A stretch of DNA of 29,432 nucleotides from a virus: positions 1 through 29,432 of IMG/VR virus record IMGVR_UViG_3300013101_000060. One strand, written 5' to 3'. The translations under genes and the position numbers were made by a program. Positions 1 to 7,326 of this stretch are shown piece by piece; positions within the stretch are counted from its first letter, which is position 1, and every line of letters starts with the position of its first letter. The notes beneath the pieces were generated by a model. It searched no databases, had not been told where the DNA came from, and saw nothing but the letters and a program-made list of their open reading frames with translations.

Positions 1-188
1 ACCGCCCGGCTAAACAAAAGATTAGATATTATGGGCCTGATAGATATATAATAGAAAATGATAGGACATTGGTGTTGCATTTCTTAAAAGCTAGAAATGG
101 TGATGCAAGAATGAGTTTTTTCAAAGCAGAATTTGAAAAGATGCAGATTGCAGAAATGCCTACTCCTGGACAACAAGAACGCAGATGA
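1..188 (+). CDS. C-terminal fragment of a probable DnaB/RecA-fold replicative helicase (5' end outside window)
   Basis: Frame 3 is open from the left edge to a TGA at 186-188, giving about 61 residues with no start needed, so this is the 3' end of a gene that begins outside the window. The segment LHFLKARNGD followed by an F-rich strand (RMSFFKAEFEKMQI) resembles the end of DnaB-type helicase ATPase domains, where a K-x-R-N-G motif precedes a final beta strand. In this family the protein would unwind DNA at the replication fork using ATP. The next gene starts inside the stop codon (ATGA overlap), so the two are translationally coupled. The gene sits at the head of a replication operon with a primase, polymerase and ssDNA-binding protein, which supports the call. 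With only the tail visible, another RecA-fold ATPase is possible. Confidence 0.5.
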   Translation, partial: RPAKQKIRYYGPDRYIIENDRTLVLHFLKARNGDARMSFFKAEFEKMQIAEMPTPGQQERR

Positions 189-748
189 TAAGCACTAAAA
201 AATTAAACACAGAAATTATGGGATTAACTCCTGAAGAAAGAAAACAAAAAGTAAATAAATTAAGAGAAGAGCATGAAGACTACTTTCAAACAGTAGGTAC
301 TATGCATGCACTGTATATACCAAAGATGGCCTATAGGCCTAAAGGTAAAGATGAATTATATGTATCATTCTTTCCTAGTGAGCTAGAAAAAGATAAAGAC
401 ATTTACACTGAATTTGTAAGTATAGATTATGATTCTGAAGATCCAAAAAGAACGTTATATTTGCATAGAGCTAATCCACATTGGAAATCAGAATATGAAT
501 TAGTTACTTCCAGTTCAGGTTTTCAAAGACATCTTATACCTGTAAGTGAATTAAAAGTTATTAATGATATAACTTCAAGAGGTAATCCTATTATAGAAGA
601 GCCTAAGTTTGTATCAGATATAGGTAAAACATTATTTGATTTACCAAATCCTGATGCAGGTGCAAATTCTGCACTTATAGATAAGCTAGAAGAAATAAAT
701 CAAACATTAATCACATTAACTAAAGTAATCAATAAATTCAATAAATAA
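185..748 (+). CDS. Hypothetical protein, 187 aa, in replication operon
   Basis: I do not recognise this family. The start is fixed by the ATGA overlap with the preceding helicase-like gene. The N-terminal 40 residues are charged and probably helical, the middle (about 45-130) looks like mixed alpha/beta with many aromatic residues, and the last 30 residues (LIDKLEEINQTLITLTKVI) form an amphipathic helix with coiled-coil character suited to oligomerisation. There are no cysteine clusters, signal peptide or membrane segments. It lies 3 nt before a Sak4-like ATPase, so a role as an accessory recombination or replication factor, for example a helicase or SSB partner, is reasonable by position only. 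Confidence 0.7.
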   Translation: MISTKKLNTEIMGLTPEERKQKVNKLREEHEDYFQTVGTMHALYIPKMAYRPKGKDELYVSFFPSELEKDKDIYTEFVSIDYDSEDPKRTLYLHRANPHWKSEYELVTSSSGFQRHLIPVSELKVINDITSRGNPIIEEPKFVSDIGKTLFDLPNPDAGANSALIDKLEEINQTLITLTKVINKFNK

Positions 749-751
749 ATC

Positions 752-1435
752 ATGGCAAACAGCGTATTAGTAATTGCTGATTCAGGTACAGGAAAGTCAA
801 CCTCAATCAGAACATTAGATCCCAAAGAGACTTTCATTATAAACATAGCAAATAAACCTTTACCTTTTAAAGGTTGGAAGAGTAAGTATACTCAGATAAC
901 TAAAGATAACCCTAAAGGTAATCTTACCTCAGCTGCTACAGCTCCGGGTATTATTAAGGCAATGCGTCATGTAAATGATAAAATGGGCCATATCAAAACT
1001 ATTGTTGTTGATGATTGGCAATATATGAGTTCTTTTGAATATTTTGATAGAGCTAATGAAAAAGGGTATGATAAGTTTACTCAGATTGCAGCTAACTTAG
1101 CACAAGTTGCTAAGCTACCTAAAGATCTTAGAGATGACTTAACTATCATTTTCTTAACTCACTCAGAAGAGTCAACTGATATTAATGGGAATAGAAAAAT
1201 TAAAGCTAAAACTGTTGGCAAAATGATTGACAACACTTTAACTTTGGAAGGCTTATTCTCAATTGTTTTATTTGGAAAAGTAAATAAAAATGATGATGGT
1301 GAACTTGAATATGGTTTTGAAACTCAAAACAATGGAGAGAACACATGTAAATCACCAATGGGTATGTTTGAAGATAGATTTATCAAGAATGACCTACAAT
1401 TTGTAACAAGTTGTATTGAAGAATACAACAAATAA
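752..1435 (+). CDS. Sak4-like RecA-core ATPase (AAA_24-type), probable ssDNA annealing/recombination protein
   Basis: A 227-residue P-loop ATPase. Walker A is ADSGTGKST at residues 9-17 and the hydrophobic strand IVVDD at 84-88 is Walker B. A later strand IIFLTHSEE (132-140) matches the sensor strand of RecA-core proteins. There is no RecA N-terminal helix or C-terminal domain, so the protein is only the ATPase core, as in phage Sak4 proteins that promote single-strand annealing together with an SSB. The gene immediately downstream is a likely ssDNA-binding protein, the usual Sak4 partner, and a RusA-like resolvase and a PD-(D/E)XK exonuclease follow in the same operon. Family and motifs are clear. 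The specific recombination role is inferred from family and context. Confidence 0.75.
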   Translation: MANSVLVIADSGTGKSTSIRTLDPKETFIINIANKPLPFKGWKSKYTQITKDNPKGNLTSAATAPGIIKAMRHVNDKMGHIKTIVVDDWQYMSSFEYFDRANEKGYDKFTQIAANLAQVAKLPKDLRDDLTIIFLTHSEESTDINGNRKIKAKTVGKMIDNTLTLEGLFSIVLFGKVNKNDDGELEYGFETQNNGENTCKSPMGMFEDRFIKNDLQFVTSCIEEYNK

Positions 1436-1459
1436 ACTAATAATTAAAAAAAGTAAATT

Positions 1460-2134
1460 ATGTTAAGTACTAAAGACATGTCTGCCGGATCAGGCGGAAC
1501 TAAACCAGTAATTGGAACAGGAAATCAAAAAGTAAAAATCAATTCTATTACCTTTGATCAAACACCATATGATGCAGATGCATACAATATTACATTACAT
1601 GTAGAAGGTGAACCTATTGAAGGAGAATTCAATGGTTTTCTTAAAGACGTTAATAATGTAAATGGTCCACGTTATGAAGGTCAAGTTGGTAGAGTAAGAT
1701 TTTCTCCATATCCATTTAAAGATGCTACATTAGCAAATGGTAATGAAATTAGCCGTGATACTGAAGTTTTGAAAGCAATGGTCTTTTTGGCTGAAGTTGT
1801 TGGCAAAAGAGATGAGCTTGATGCTATTGAGGCAGGAACAATTGAAGACTTTATGATGAAGGCTGCAAAGATTTGTTCAGGCACTGGCTATATTAATGCT
1901 TGCTTAGGTGCACGTGAGTGGGAAAATAGAGAAGGTTATGTAAATAATGATCTATTCTTACCAAAGAGAAACAGAATGGGTGTTCCTCTAGAAGCTCTTG
2001 ATGTAGAGAATTCTAATCTTGTACAATTTGATAAGAATGATAGCAATCATTTCAGACCATTTGTAAAGAAAGAAGCAGCACCAGCTAATAACTTTGAACC
2101 AGCTCCTACTGCAGGATCTGACTTTGAACTTTAA
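1460..2134 (+). CDS. Probable phage ssDNA-binding protein, 224 aa
   Basis: The protein begins with a flexible G/S-rich stretch, then a beta-rich region (about 20-100, with alternating strands and aromatics such as the RFSPYPF segment) compatible with an OB fold. A helical middle follows, then a low-complexity A/P/N linker from about 200 and a short acidic-hydrophobic tip ending DFEL. A disordered linker with such a tip is a hallmark of SSB proteins, which use it to recruit partners. Position directly after a Sak4-like ATPase supports the assignment. I cannot name the family from sequence alone, so SSB is an inference from architecture and context. A factor-independent terminator lies directly after the stop codon, making this the last gene of its transcription unit. 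Confidence 0.5.
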   Translation: MLSTKDMSAGSGGTKPVIGTGNQKVKINSITFDQTPYDADAYNITLHVEGEPIEGEFNGFLKDVNNVNGPRYEGQVGRVRFSPYPFKDATLANGNEISRDTEVLKAMVFLAEVVGKRDELDAIEAGTIEDFMMKAAKICSGTGYINACLGAREWENREGYVNNDLFLPKRNRMGVPLEALDVENSNLVQFDKNDSNHFRPFVKKEAAPANNFEPAPTAGSDFEL

Positions 2135-2153
2135 TATCTCCAATTAGAAAGAG

Positions 2154-2188
2154 TGGGCTCAGTGTATTGCTGGGCCCATTTCTTTTTA
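2154..2188 (+). terminator. Intrinsic terminator after the SSB-like gene
   Basis: A 9-bp stem pairs 2154-2162 (TGGGCTCAG) with 2170-2178 (CTGGGCCCA), with one G-U wobble and a 7-nt loop. It is followed by a T-rich tract (TTTCTTTTT). It falls between the stop at 2134 and the primase start at 2203. Confidence 0.8.
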
Positions 2189-2197
2189 ATATCTTTG
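2166..2197 (+). promoter_or_regulatory. Candidate Bacteroidota-type promoter for the primase gene
   Basis: ATTG at 2166-2169 and TATCTTTG at 2190-2197 are separated by 20 nt. The second element is a perfect match to the Bacteroidota -7 consensus TAnnTTTG. It overlaps the distal arm and T-tract of the preceding terminator. Transcription would begin almost exactly at the ATG at 2203, implying a leaderless or nearly leaderless mRNA. Promoter activity is inference. Confidence 0.45.
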
Positions 2198-2202
2198 GTT
2201 TT

Positions 2203-3180
2203 ATGTTTAATACAAAAAACATTGTTGGAGAAGGACAAGATGTACCTAGTACTTGGGTGTTTCAATATTACTTAGATCTTCCTGAACAGCTTACTGGTCA
2301 AGACATTAAGATTAAATCTATTTTTAATCCTAATGAAAGAACGCCAAGCTTTTGCATATATGTAGATAAATCTATAATGCAGTATAAGTTTAAAGACTTT
2401 TCAACAGGTAGAAGCGGTAATAAGATAGATCTAGTTAAACTAATGTTTAATATAGACTTTCATGGTGCCATGACAAAAATGACATCAGATTACAACAAGT
2501 ATGTGCAATCATCAGAATATGTACAACAAAAATTTACACCTCAATCAAGATGGAAAATTGACTTTATCAAAGAAAGACAATGGACTACTGAGGATAGGAA
2601 GTTTTGGTTATCTTTTAGAATAGGTAAAACTATGCTTGAAGAGTACAATGTTAGACCAATTGATTATTATAATTTAATTAAAGATGATTCAGGTGAAGTA
2701 AATAAGCTAACTATAGGTAGCAAATGGTGCTATGGTTATTTTGATAAGAATGGTGAAGTTTATAAAATGTACCAACCTTTTAGTAAGAAGTACAAATTTT
2801 ATAAAGCAAAGCCATATTTACAAGGTAAGGACCAGCTTAAGTATAATCAGCCTTATTTAGTTATTTGTTCATCACTTAAAGATTCAATGTGCTTAAAGAG
2901 TATGGGTTATAACATAGAAGTTATTAGTCCTGACTCAGAAAATACTATGATTAAACCTCATATTATAGAGCACTTAAAGAAGAAGTATAAAAAAGTAATC
3001 ACTCTATTTGATAATGATGATGCAGGTAAGCATGCTGTGGAGGTATATTTAAAAGAATATAAAATCCACGGTTTTGTGCCAACTATATGTAAAGACATAT
3101 CAGATGCTATGAAAGAGCATGGATTTGATAAAGTGCATAGTATGCTAAGACCATTATTAAAAGAGACCTTAAATAAATAA
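2203..3180 (+). CDS. DnaG-type DNA primase with degenerate zinc motif and variant Toprim domain
   Basis: I chose the ATG at 2203 (325 aa), because the upstream in-frame TTG at 2167 lies inside the terminator hairpin. The N-terminal region resembles the CHC2 zinc-binding fold of DnaG (NPNERTPSF corresponds to the family's H-N-E-K-T-P-S-F, followed by a G-rich K-I-D-L-V segment), but the zinc cysteines are missing. The C-terminal half is a Toprim domain: CSSLKD at about 222-227 takes the place of the usual E-G-x-x-D motif, and LFDNDDAGK at about 268-276 gives the D-x-D metal site. The protein would synthesise RNA primers for the polymerase encoded downstream. The loss of zinc ligands and of the Toprim glutamate is odd, though similar S-S-L-K-D variants occur in phage primase-like proteins as far as I recall. 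Confidence 0.75.
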   Translation: MFNTKNIVGEGQDVPSTWVFQYYLDLPEQLTGQDIKIKSIFNPNERTPSFCIYVDKSIMQYKFKDFSTGRSGNKIDLVKLMFNIDFHGAMTKMTSDYNKYVQSSEYVQQKFTPQSRWKIDFIKERQWTTEDRKFWLSFRIGKTMLEEYNVRPIDYYNLIKDDSGEVNKLTIGSKWCYGYFDKNGEVYKMYQPFSKKYKFYKAKPYLQGKDQLKYNQPYLVICSSLKDSMCLKSMGYNIEVISPDSENTMIKPHIIEHLKKKYKKVITLFDNDDAGKHAVEVYLKEYKIHGFVPTICKDISDAMKEHGFDKVHSMLRPLLKETLNK

Positions 3181-3183
3181 TAT

Positions 3184-3552
3184 ATGAAATGGTTTATACC
3201 GGGAAACGTACCTTCTAGTAAAAATGGAAGAAGATGGACAGGTAAATACTTTATTGCTAGCAAAGCTGTAATGAACTACAGAAAAGCAACTAAAGATATT
3301 TATCTTAAATATACTGAAGAGTTTAAAGAAGAGCTCAAGAAGCATGAGCTTCCAGTTAAAATATCTTTTGAATTTATTAGAGGCAGCCGCCATAAGTTTG
3401 ATTATATAAATCCTGCACAAACAGTGCAAGATGATATGGTTAAGTATGGCTGGATAGAAGATGATAATGCAGAATTTATAATCCCTGCATTTGAGCAATA
3501 CACATATGATAAGAAGAATCCAGGAGTATGGATAGAGATAATTACAAAGTAA
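3184..3552 (+). CDS. RusA-like Holliday junction resolvase
   Basis: A 122-residue protein of the size usual for RusA (about 120 aa). The N-terminus (IPGNVPSSKNGRR) matches the RusA opening in which a proline-rich turn precedes an N-x-R/K segment. The acidic catalytic region is intact: D73 in KFDYINPA, D83/D84 in TVQDDMVK, and D93/D94 in GWIEDDN, the last part matching the family signature G-x-x-x-D-D. RusA enzymes are dimeric metal-dependent nucleases that cut four-way junctions and so resolve recombination or replication intermediates before packaging. It starts 3 nt after the primase stop and overlaps the start of the next gene by 25 nt. Confidence 0.85.
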   Translation: MKWFIPGNVPSSKNGRRWTGKYFIASKAVMNYRKATKDIYLKYTEEFKEELKKHELPVKISFEFIRGSRHKFDYINPAQTVQDDMVKYGWIEDDNAEFIIPAFEQYTYDKKNPGVWIEIITK

Positions 3553-3830
3553 TTACATTTGAAGAATTCTTTAGATTAAAACAAATGTTTCAAGGTTTAC
3601 CTGATGATCAGGAATTAGCTTGGGAAATTTATACAAATAATTATAAGAATGACACTACTGATTTACTAATGCATAAAGCTTTAGTATTTAAACACAGAAA
3701 GAAGTTTGCTGATGCGGTTCAATTTATTGATCCACCAATTGTTGGCAGACAGGCTTTATACTATTATATAGATATCCATAAAGCAGATTCTATTTATAAA
3801 CAAATATTAGATAAAATCATGAATCAATGA
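3528..3830 (+). CDS. Hypothetical protein, 100 aa
   Basis: I do not recognise this family. It is a small soluble protein, probably all-helical, with many aromatic and charged residues (for example EIYTNNYKN and QALYYYIDIHK). It has no cysteine motif, membrane segment or signal peptide. The start overlaps the RusA-like gene by 25 nt, and its end overlaps the next gene by 4 nt (ATGA), so it is firmly embedded in the operon and probably real. Its position between a resolvase and the VWA/MoxR pair gives no clear functional clue. Confidence 0.65.
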   Translation: MDRDNYKVITFEEFFRLKQMFQGLPDDQELAWEIYTNNYKNDTTDLLMHKALVFKHRKKFADAVQFIDPPIVGRQALYYYIDIHKADSIYKQILDKIMNQ

Positions 3831-4990
3831 TAAACATACAAGATCAGGTTGCAAGAACAACTAAAAATTTAATATTTACAGAGCCCTTTTACGGGCTCTT
3901 TTTAATTGGTATCAATAAGCAATATAGTGAGCGTATTCCTACAGCAGGAGTAAGCAAACAAGGTATTGGTATGCAATTGACAATAAATCCAGAGTTTTAT
4001 AATGGACTCAGTGAAGATCACAGATTTGGATTAATTAAACATGAACTTTTGCATATTGCATTTGGTCATCTTTTATTGAGGGATCTATATTCTAATCACA
4101 AGTTATTTAATATAGCTGCAGATTTAGAGATCAACCAGTACATACTGGAAAGTAAATTACCTGATGGTGGTTTATTGTTATCAAGTTTTCCTGAATTAAA
4201 TCTTCCTAAAAAAGCAGGTACAAAAGAATATTATAAACTTTTGGAACAAGCGCAAGAAGATGGGACCTGTCCTTCATTAGATAATCTAATGGATCAAATG
4301 GATGGTGAATCACCTTATTGTCATAGTACGTGGAAAGAGTTTGATGAGTTACCTGAAGCTGATAAAAAGTTAGTTCAGAAACAAATTGAACATCAACTTA
4401 AAGAATCTGCTGAGCAAACAGAAAAGAAACAAGGTACTATACCGGGTGAGCTTGCTGATTTGATTCATAGGTTAATGCACATTGAACCCCCTAAGTTTGA
4501 TTGGAAAGGATATCTAAGAAGATTTGTAGGTAACTCTAGTATAGTATATACTAAAAAGCTGAGACGTAAATACAATAAACGTTATTCAGCTAATCCAGGA
4601 CTTAAGATTAAATTCAAGAATCACATACTTGTTGGTGTTGACACAAGTGGATCTGTAAATAATGATGAGCTTAAAGAGTTCTTTAGTGAACTTGCACATA
4701 TGCATAAGACAGGTCATAAAATTACAGTAGCACAATGTGACACCCGCTTGAATAGCGTGAAAGAGTTTAATCCAAAAAAAGATTGGGAAATACATGGTCG
4801 TGGTGGGACAAGCTTCCAACCAGTAGTAGATCATTTTAATGAAAACAAAGGGCAGTATACAGCTCTAATATATTTAACAGATGGTGAGGCTTATTCTCCA
4901 GAAAACTGTCCAAATAACACCTTATGGGTATTAAGCAGTATTTCTAGTATGAATGATGAACTACCAGGACAAGTAATTAAATTAAATTAA
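3827..4990 (+). CDS. DUF2201-like protein: metallopeptidase-like domain plus C-terminal VWA domain
   Basis: A 387-residue protein with two parts. The N-terminal domain contains HELLH at residues 72-76 in the setting LIKHELLHIAFGH, the zinc-binding HExxH of the putative metallopeptidase domain found in DUF2201 proteins. The family's opening PFYG segment is also present at 20-23, which argues for the annotated start. The C-terminal domain is VWA-like: DTSGS at 272-276 is a MIDAS metal site (D-x-S-x-S), and a later ALIYLTDGEAY strand supplies the second acidic loop. The family is typically encoded beside MoxR AAA+ ATPases, exactly as here (7 nt spacing), suggesting a chaperone or metal-insertion type complex. 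The substrate in a phage is unknown. An intrinsic-terminator-like hairpin lies inside codons 18-26. Confidence 0.8.
   Translation: MINIQDQVARTTKNLIFTEPFYGLFLIGINKQYSERIPTAGVSKQGIGMQLTINPEFYNGLSEDHRFGLIKHELLHIAFGHLLLRDLYSNHKLFNIAADLEINQYILESKLPDGGLLLSSFPELNLPKKAGTKEYYKLLEQAQEDGTCPSLDNLMDQMDGESPYCHSTWKEFDELPEADKKLVQKQIEHQLKESAEQTEKKQGTIPGELADLIHRLMHIEPPKFDWKGYLRRFVGNSSIVYTKKLRRKYNKRYSANPGLKIKFKNHILVGVDTSGSVNNDELKEFFSELAHMHKTGHKITVAQCDTRLNSVKEFNPKKDWEIHGRGGTSFQPVVDHFNENKGQYTALIYLTDGEAYSPENCPNNTLWVLSSISSMNDELPGQVIKLN
3880..3903 (+). terminator. Terminator-like hairpin inside the start of the VWA/peptidase gene
   Basis: AGAGCCC (3880-3886) pairs perfectly with GGGCTCT (3893-3899) across a 6-nt loop and is followed directly by a T-tract (TTTTT to 3903). 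This is the standard form of an intrinsic terminator, but it lies within an open reading frame about 54 nt after its start codon. It could reduce expression of the VWA/MoxR genes relative to upstream genes. Function is inference. Confidence 0.6.
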
Positions 4991-4997
4991 TAGAAAA

Positions 4998-6266
4998 ATG
5001 GCACAAGTAAATTTAAATGTAACAGAGTTAAAGGGGTTTGTAAATCACATAATTGCTAATAACAGATATTTGCAAGAAGCAGGTAAGAATTCTGTATCCG
5101 TAGAAGTTGTAGGTGAATCAGGTATTGGTAAGACTTCTACTATAGTAGAGCTTGCTCAAGATAATAACCTAAAGTTTGTAAAGCTTAATTTAGCTCAGAT
5201 AGAAGAACTAGGTGACTTAGTTGGTTTCCCTGTACGTCAATTTCAGATGTATAAAGAGAAGCAAGTACCTGCAAAGAAGATTGATGACATATCTTATACA
5301 GCAGCACAAAGAGCTGCAGCATCATCAGATTTAGCTAATCTTAAAACTACTACTAAAAAAGTTGGTATGTGGGTTGATGAACTTGCCGTACAAGAGTATC
5401 TAAAGAATGGATACAAAATGACAGGTAAGAACAGAATGTCTTATTGTGCTCCTGAATGGATTGCAGATGCAAAAGCCGGTGGTATCTTATTACTAGATGA
5501 CTGGAACCGTGCTGACACAAGATTTATTCAAGCAGTTATGGAATTGATTGATAGACAATCTTATATCTCATGGACATTACCAAAAGACTGGCACATAATT
5601 TTGACAGCAAATCCGGATAACGGTGATTATATGGTTAACAGTGTAGATAGTGCACAAAAGACTAGATATGTAACGGCTAACCTTAAGTTTGATGTTAATG
5701 TATGGGCACAATGGGCTGAGGGTGCAGGTATTGATACACGTTGTATTAACTTCCTATTGCTCCATCCAGAGTTAGTAACACAAGAGACTAATGCAAGATC
5801 AATTACTACATTCTTTAATGCAATATCAAGCTTTGATTCTTTTGAGGATAACCTTAGTATGATTCAGATGATTGGTGAAGGTAGTGTTGGTGATGCTTTT
5901 GCTTCTATGTTTACAACCTTTATTAATAATAAGCTTGATAAGCTGGTAACACCTAAAGATTTGTTGACTCATGAAAACGAATCATATATCTTGGGTGAGC
6001 TTAGAGGTTGTATTGGTAAAGATGACACGTACCGTGCAGATATTGCATCTACTCTTGCTACAAGGCTAGGTAACTTCTCAGTTGTTCATTCTAAAGATAA
6101 TACAATAACACAGAAGTTAACAGACAGGCTGATAGCTTTATGTACTAAAGATTATTTTACTAATGATCTTAAGTATTTAATTGTACGTACAATTTTTAAC
6201 GGTAATAAAAAGAAGTTTAACAAGTTGATGATGGTTCCTGAAATCATCCAAATGACAATGAAGTAA
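4998..6266 (+). CDS. MoxR-type AAA+ ATPase
   Basis: A 422-residue AAA+ protein. Walker A is GESGIGKT at residues 39-46, Walker B is ILLLDD at 163-168 followed by WNRAD, and a sensor-1 asparagine lies in ILTANPDNGDY (N205). Arginines R223 (KTRY) and R170 are candidates for trans-acting fingers. MoxR proteins form hexamers that act as chaperones or remodelling ATPases, usually with a VWA-domain partner that recruits the client, and the immediately upstream gene encodes such a partner. The two genes are 7 nt apart and the next gene starts 1 nt after the stop, so all are probably co-expressed. The client in this phage is not evident. The two unknown proteins downstream are candidates. Confidence 0.85.
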   Translation: MAQVNLNVTELKGFVNHIIANNRYLQEAGKNSVSVEVVGESGIGKTSTIVELAQDNNLKFVKLNLAQIEELGDLVGFPVRQFQMYKEKQVPAKKIDDISYTAAQRAAASSDLANLKTTTKKVGMWVDELAVQEYLKNGYKMTGKNRMSYCAPEWIADAKAGGILLLDDWNRADTRFIQAVMELIDRQSYISWTLPKDWHIILTANPDNGDYMVNSVDSAQKTRYVTANLKFDVNVWAQWAEGAGIDTRCINFLLLHPELVTQETNARSITTFFNAISSFDSFEDNLSMIQMIGEGSVGDAFASMFTTFINNKLDKLVTPKDLLTHENESYILGELRGCIGKDDTYRADIASTLATRLGNFSVVHSKDNTITQKLTDRLIALCTKDYFTNDLKYLIVRTIFNGNKKKFNKLMMVPEIIQMTMK

Positions 6267-6267
6267 A

Positions 6268-7326
6268 ATGGCAAATAAATCAGTATATCAAAAGTTTGAT
6301 GCTGATGCTTTAAAATACTTTGGACTAGAAGCTGACCCTGTATATGGGTTGGTTTCTAGTACTAGTATTGTTGAAGTATTATGTTCACAAGATCAAACAA
6401 CATATGAAAAAATAAACACTATACTAACGGTCCCTACAGAGGATGACCAAACTTTTAGAACCAAAAAGAAAGCTTTTATACTACCAAAATGTAATGTATC
6501 ACAGGATAGATTGAAAGCTGCTCTTAAAGAGCATGGTATAACTGTAACAAATGATTATGAAATAGCAGATCTAATTGTAGGTCATGATGAAATATCAACT
6601 TATAAATTATCTAATGCTGAGAATATTCCTTCTACAGTAATGATGAATAAGATATGGAATTATGAGACTACAAAAGGAGATGTGAATGGACATGGTATTA
6701 TTAAAAAGATAGGTGATTCAGGTTTGGAATGTATTATTACACCAAAGATCACAGATAATGTAAGATACTATGATATAGATATAGAAGATAGTTTGTATGA
6801 TGTCTGGATGTTAACTGGTATGGCTATAAACTTGGCTCATATAATTGATACTACAGATGTTAGTGTTATTGATCCTGAGACAGTGCTTCATGCGTCTGCT
6901 ACTAAAATGACTCTTGATGAACAGCTTCTTAGTGATCTTAAAACTCAGTTAAATTCATATGGTGATGATAAAGCTTTAGCTCTTAAAATTGTTCCTACTA
7001 TTGACTATAAGAAAAACTATCATTTATTGTGGCAGTTTGCACAAGACTGTAGTAGCATAACATATGCAGACAATAGAGATAAAGATTTGCAGTATTGGTT
7101 AGAAGCATCAAAGTTTAATGATTTTCATCGTAAAAGTGCACAAGACATGATACTATGGTTGGAGCAAGAAGAGAAACTTGATACAACAACGTTTAGATAT
7201 CTTGAGCCTATAGTAAGAAGAGAAATAAGCATTCATAACAGAGACCTTTATACATTTAAAGTAGCTGTTAAAAAAGAATATCAAAAATATTTAAAACATG
7301 AAAAAAAGAGTAAGATTAAACATTAA
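6268..7326 (+). CDS. Hypothetical protein, 352 aa; related to the next gene
   Basis: I do not recognise this family. The protein appears to be two-part. A segment around residues 67-105 (ILPKCNVSQDRLKAALKEHG, then an A-D-L-I-V strand) looks like a small alpha/beta domain, and the C-terminal half is mostly helical with repeated aromatic positions. The same pattern (P-K, L-K-E, V-x-x-D, A-D, I-V) occurs at about residues 73-107 of the next protein, and both have a K/R-x-L-A-L helix near the start of the C-terminal half. I read them as diverged paralogues. Both follow a MoxR ATPase and VWA partner with almost no spacing, so they may be clients or adaptors of that complex. This is inference from position. 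Confidence 0.75.
   Translation: MANKSVYQKFDADALKYFGLEADPVYGLVSSTSIVEVLCSQDQTTYEKINTILTVPTEDDQTFRTKKKAFILPKCNVSQDRLKAALKEHGITVTNDYEIADLIVGHDEISTYKLSNAENIPSTVMMNKIWNYETTKGDVNGHGIIKKIGDSGLECIITPKITDNVRYYDIDIEDSLYDVWMLTGMAINLAHIIDTTDVSVIDPETVLHASATKMTLDEQLLSDLKTQLNSYGDDKALALKIVPTIDYKKNYHLLWQFAQDCSSITYADNRDKDLQYWLEASKFNDFHRKSAQDMILWLEQEEKLDTTTFRYLEPIVRREISIHNRDLYTFKVAVKKEYQKYLKHEKKSKIKH

Noticed and set aside
3169-3498. Reverse-strand frames opposite the RusA-like gene
   Set aside because: Shadow frames opposite a gene with conserved catalytic residues; products are F/I/C-rich with no motif.
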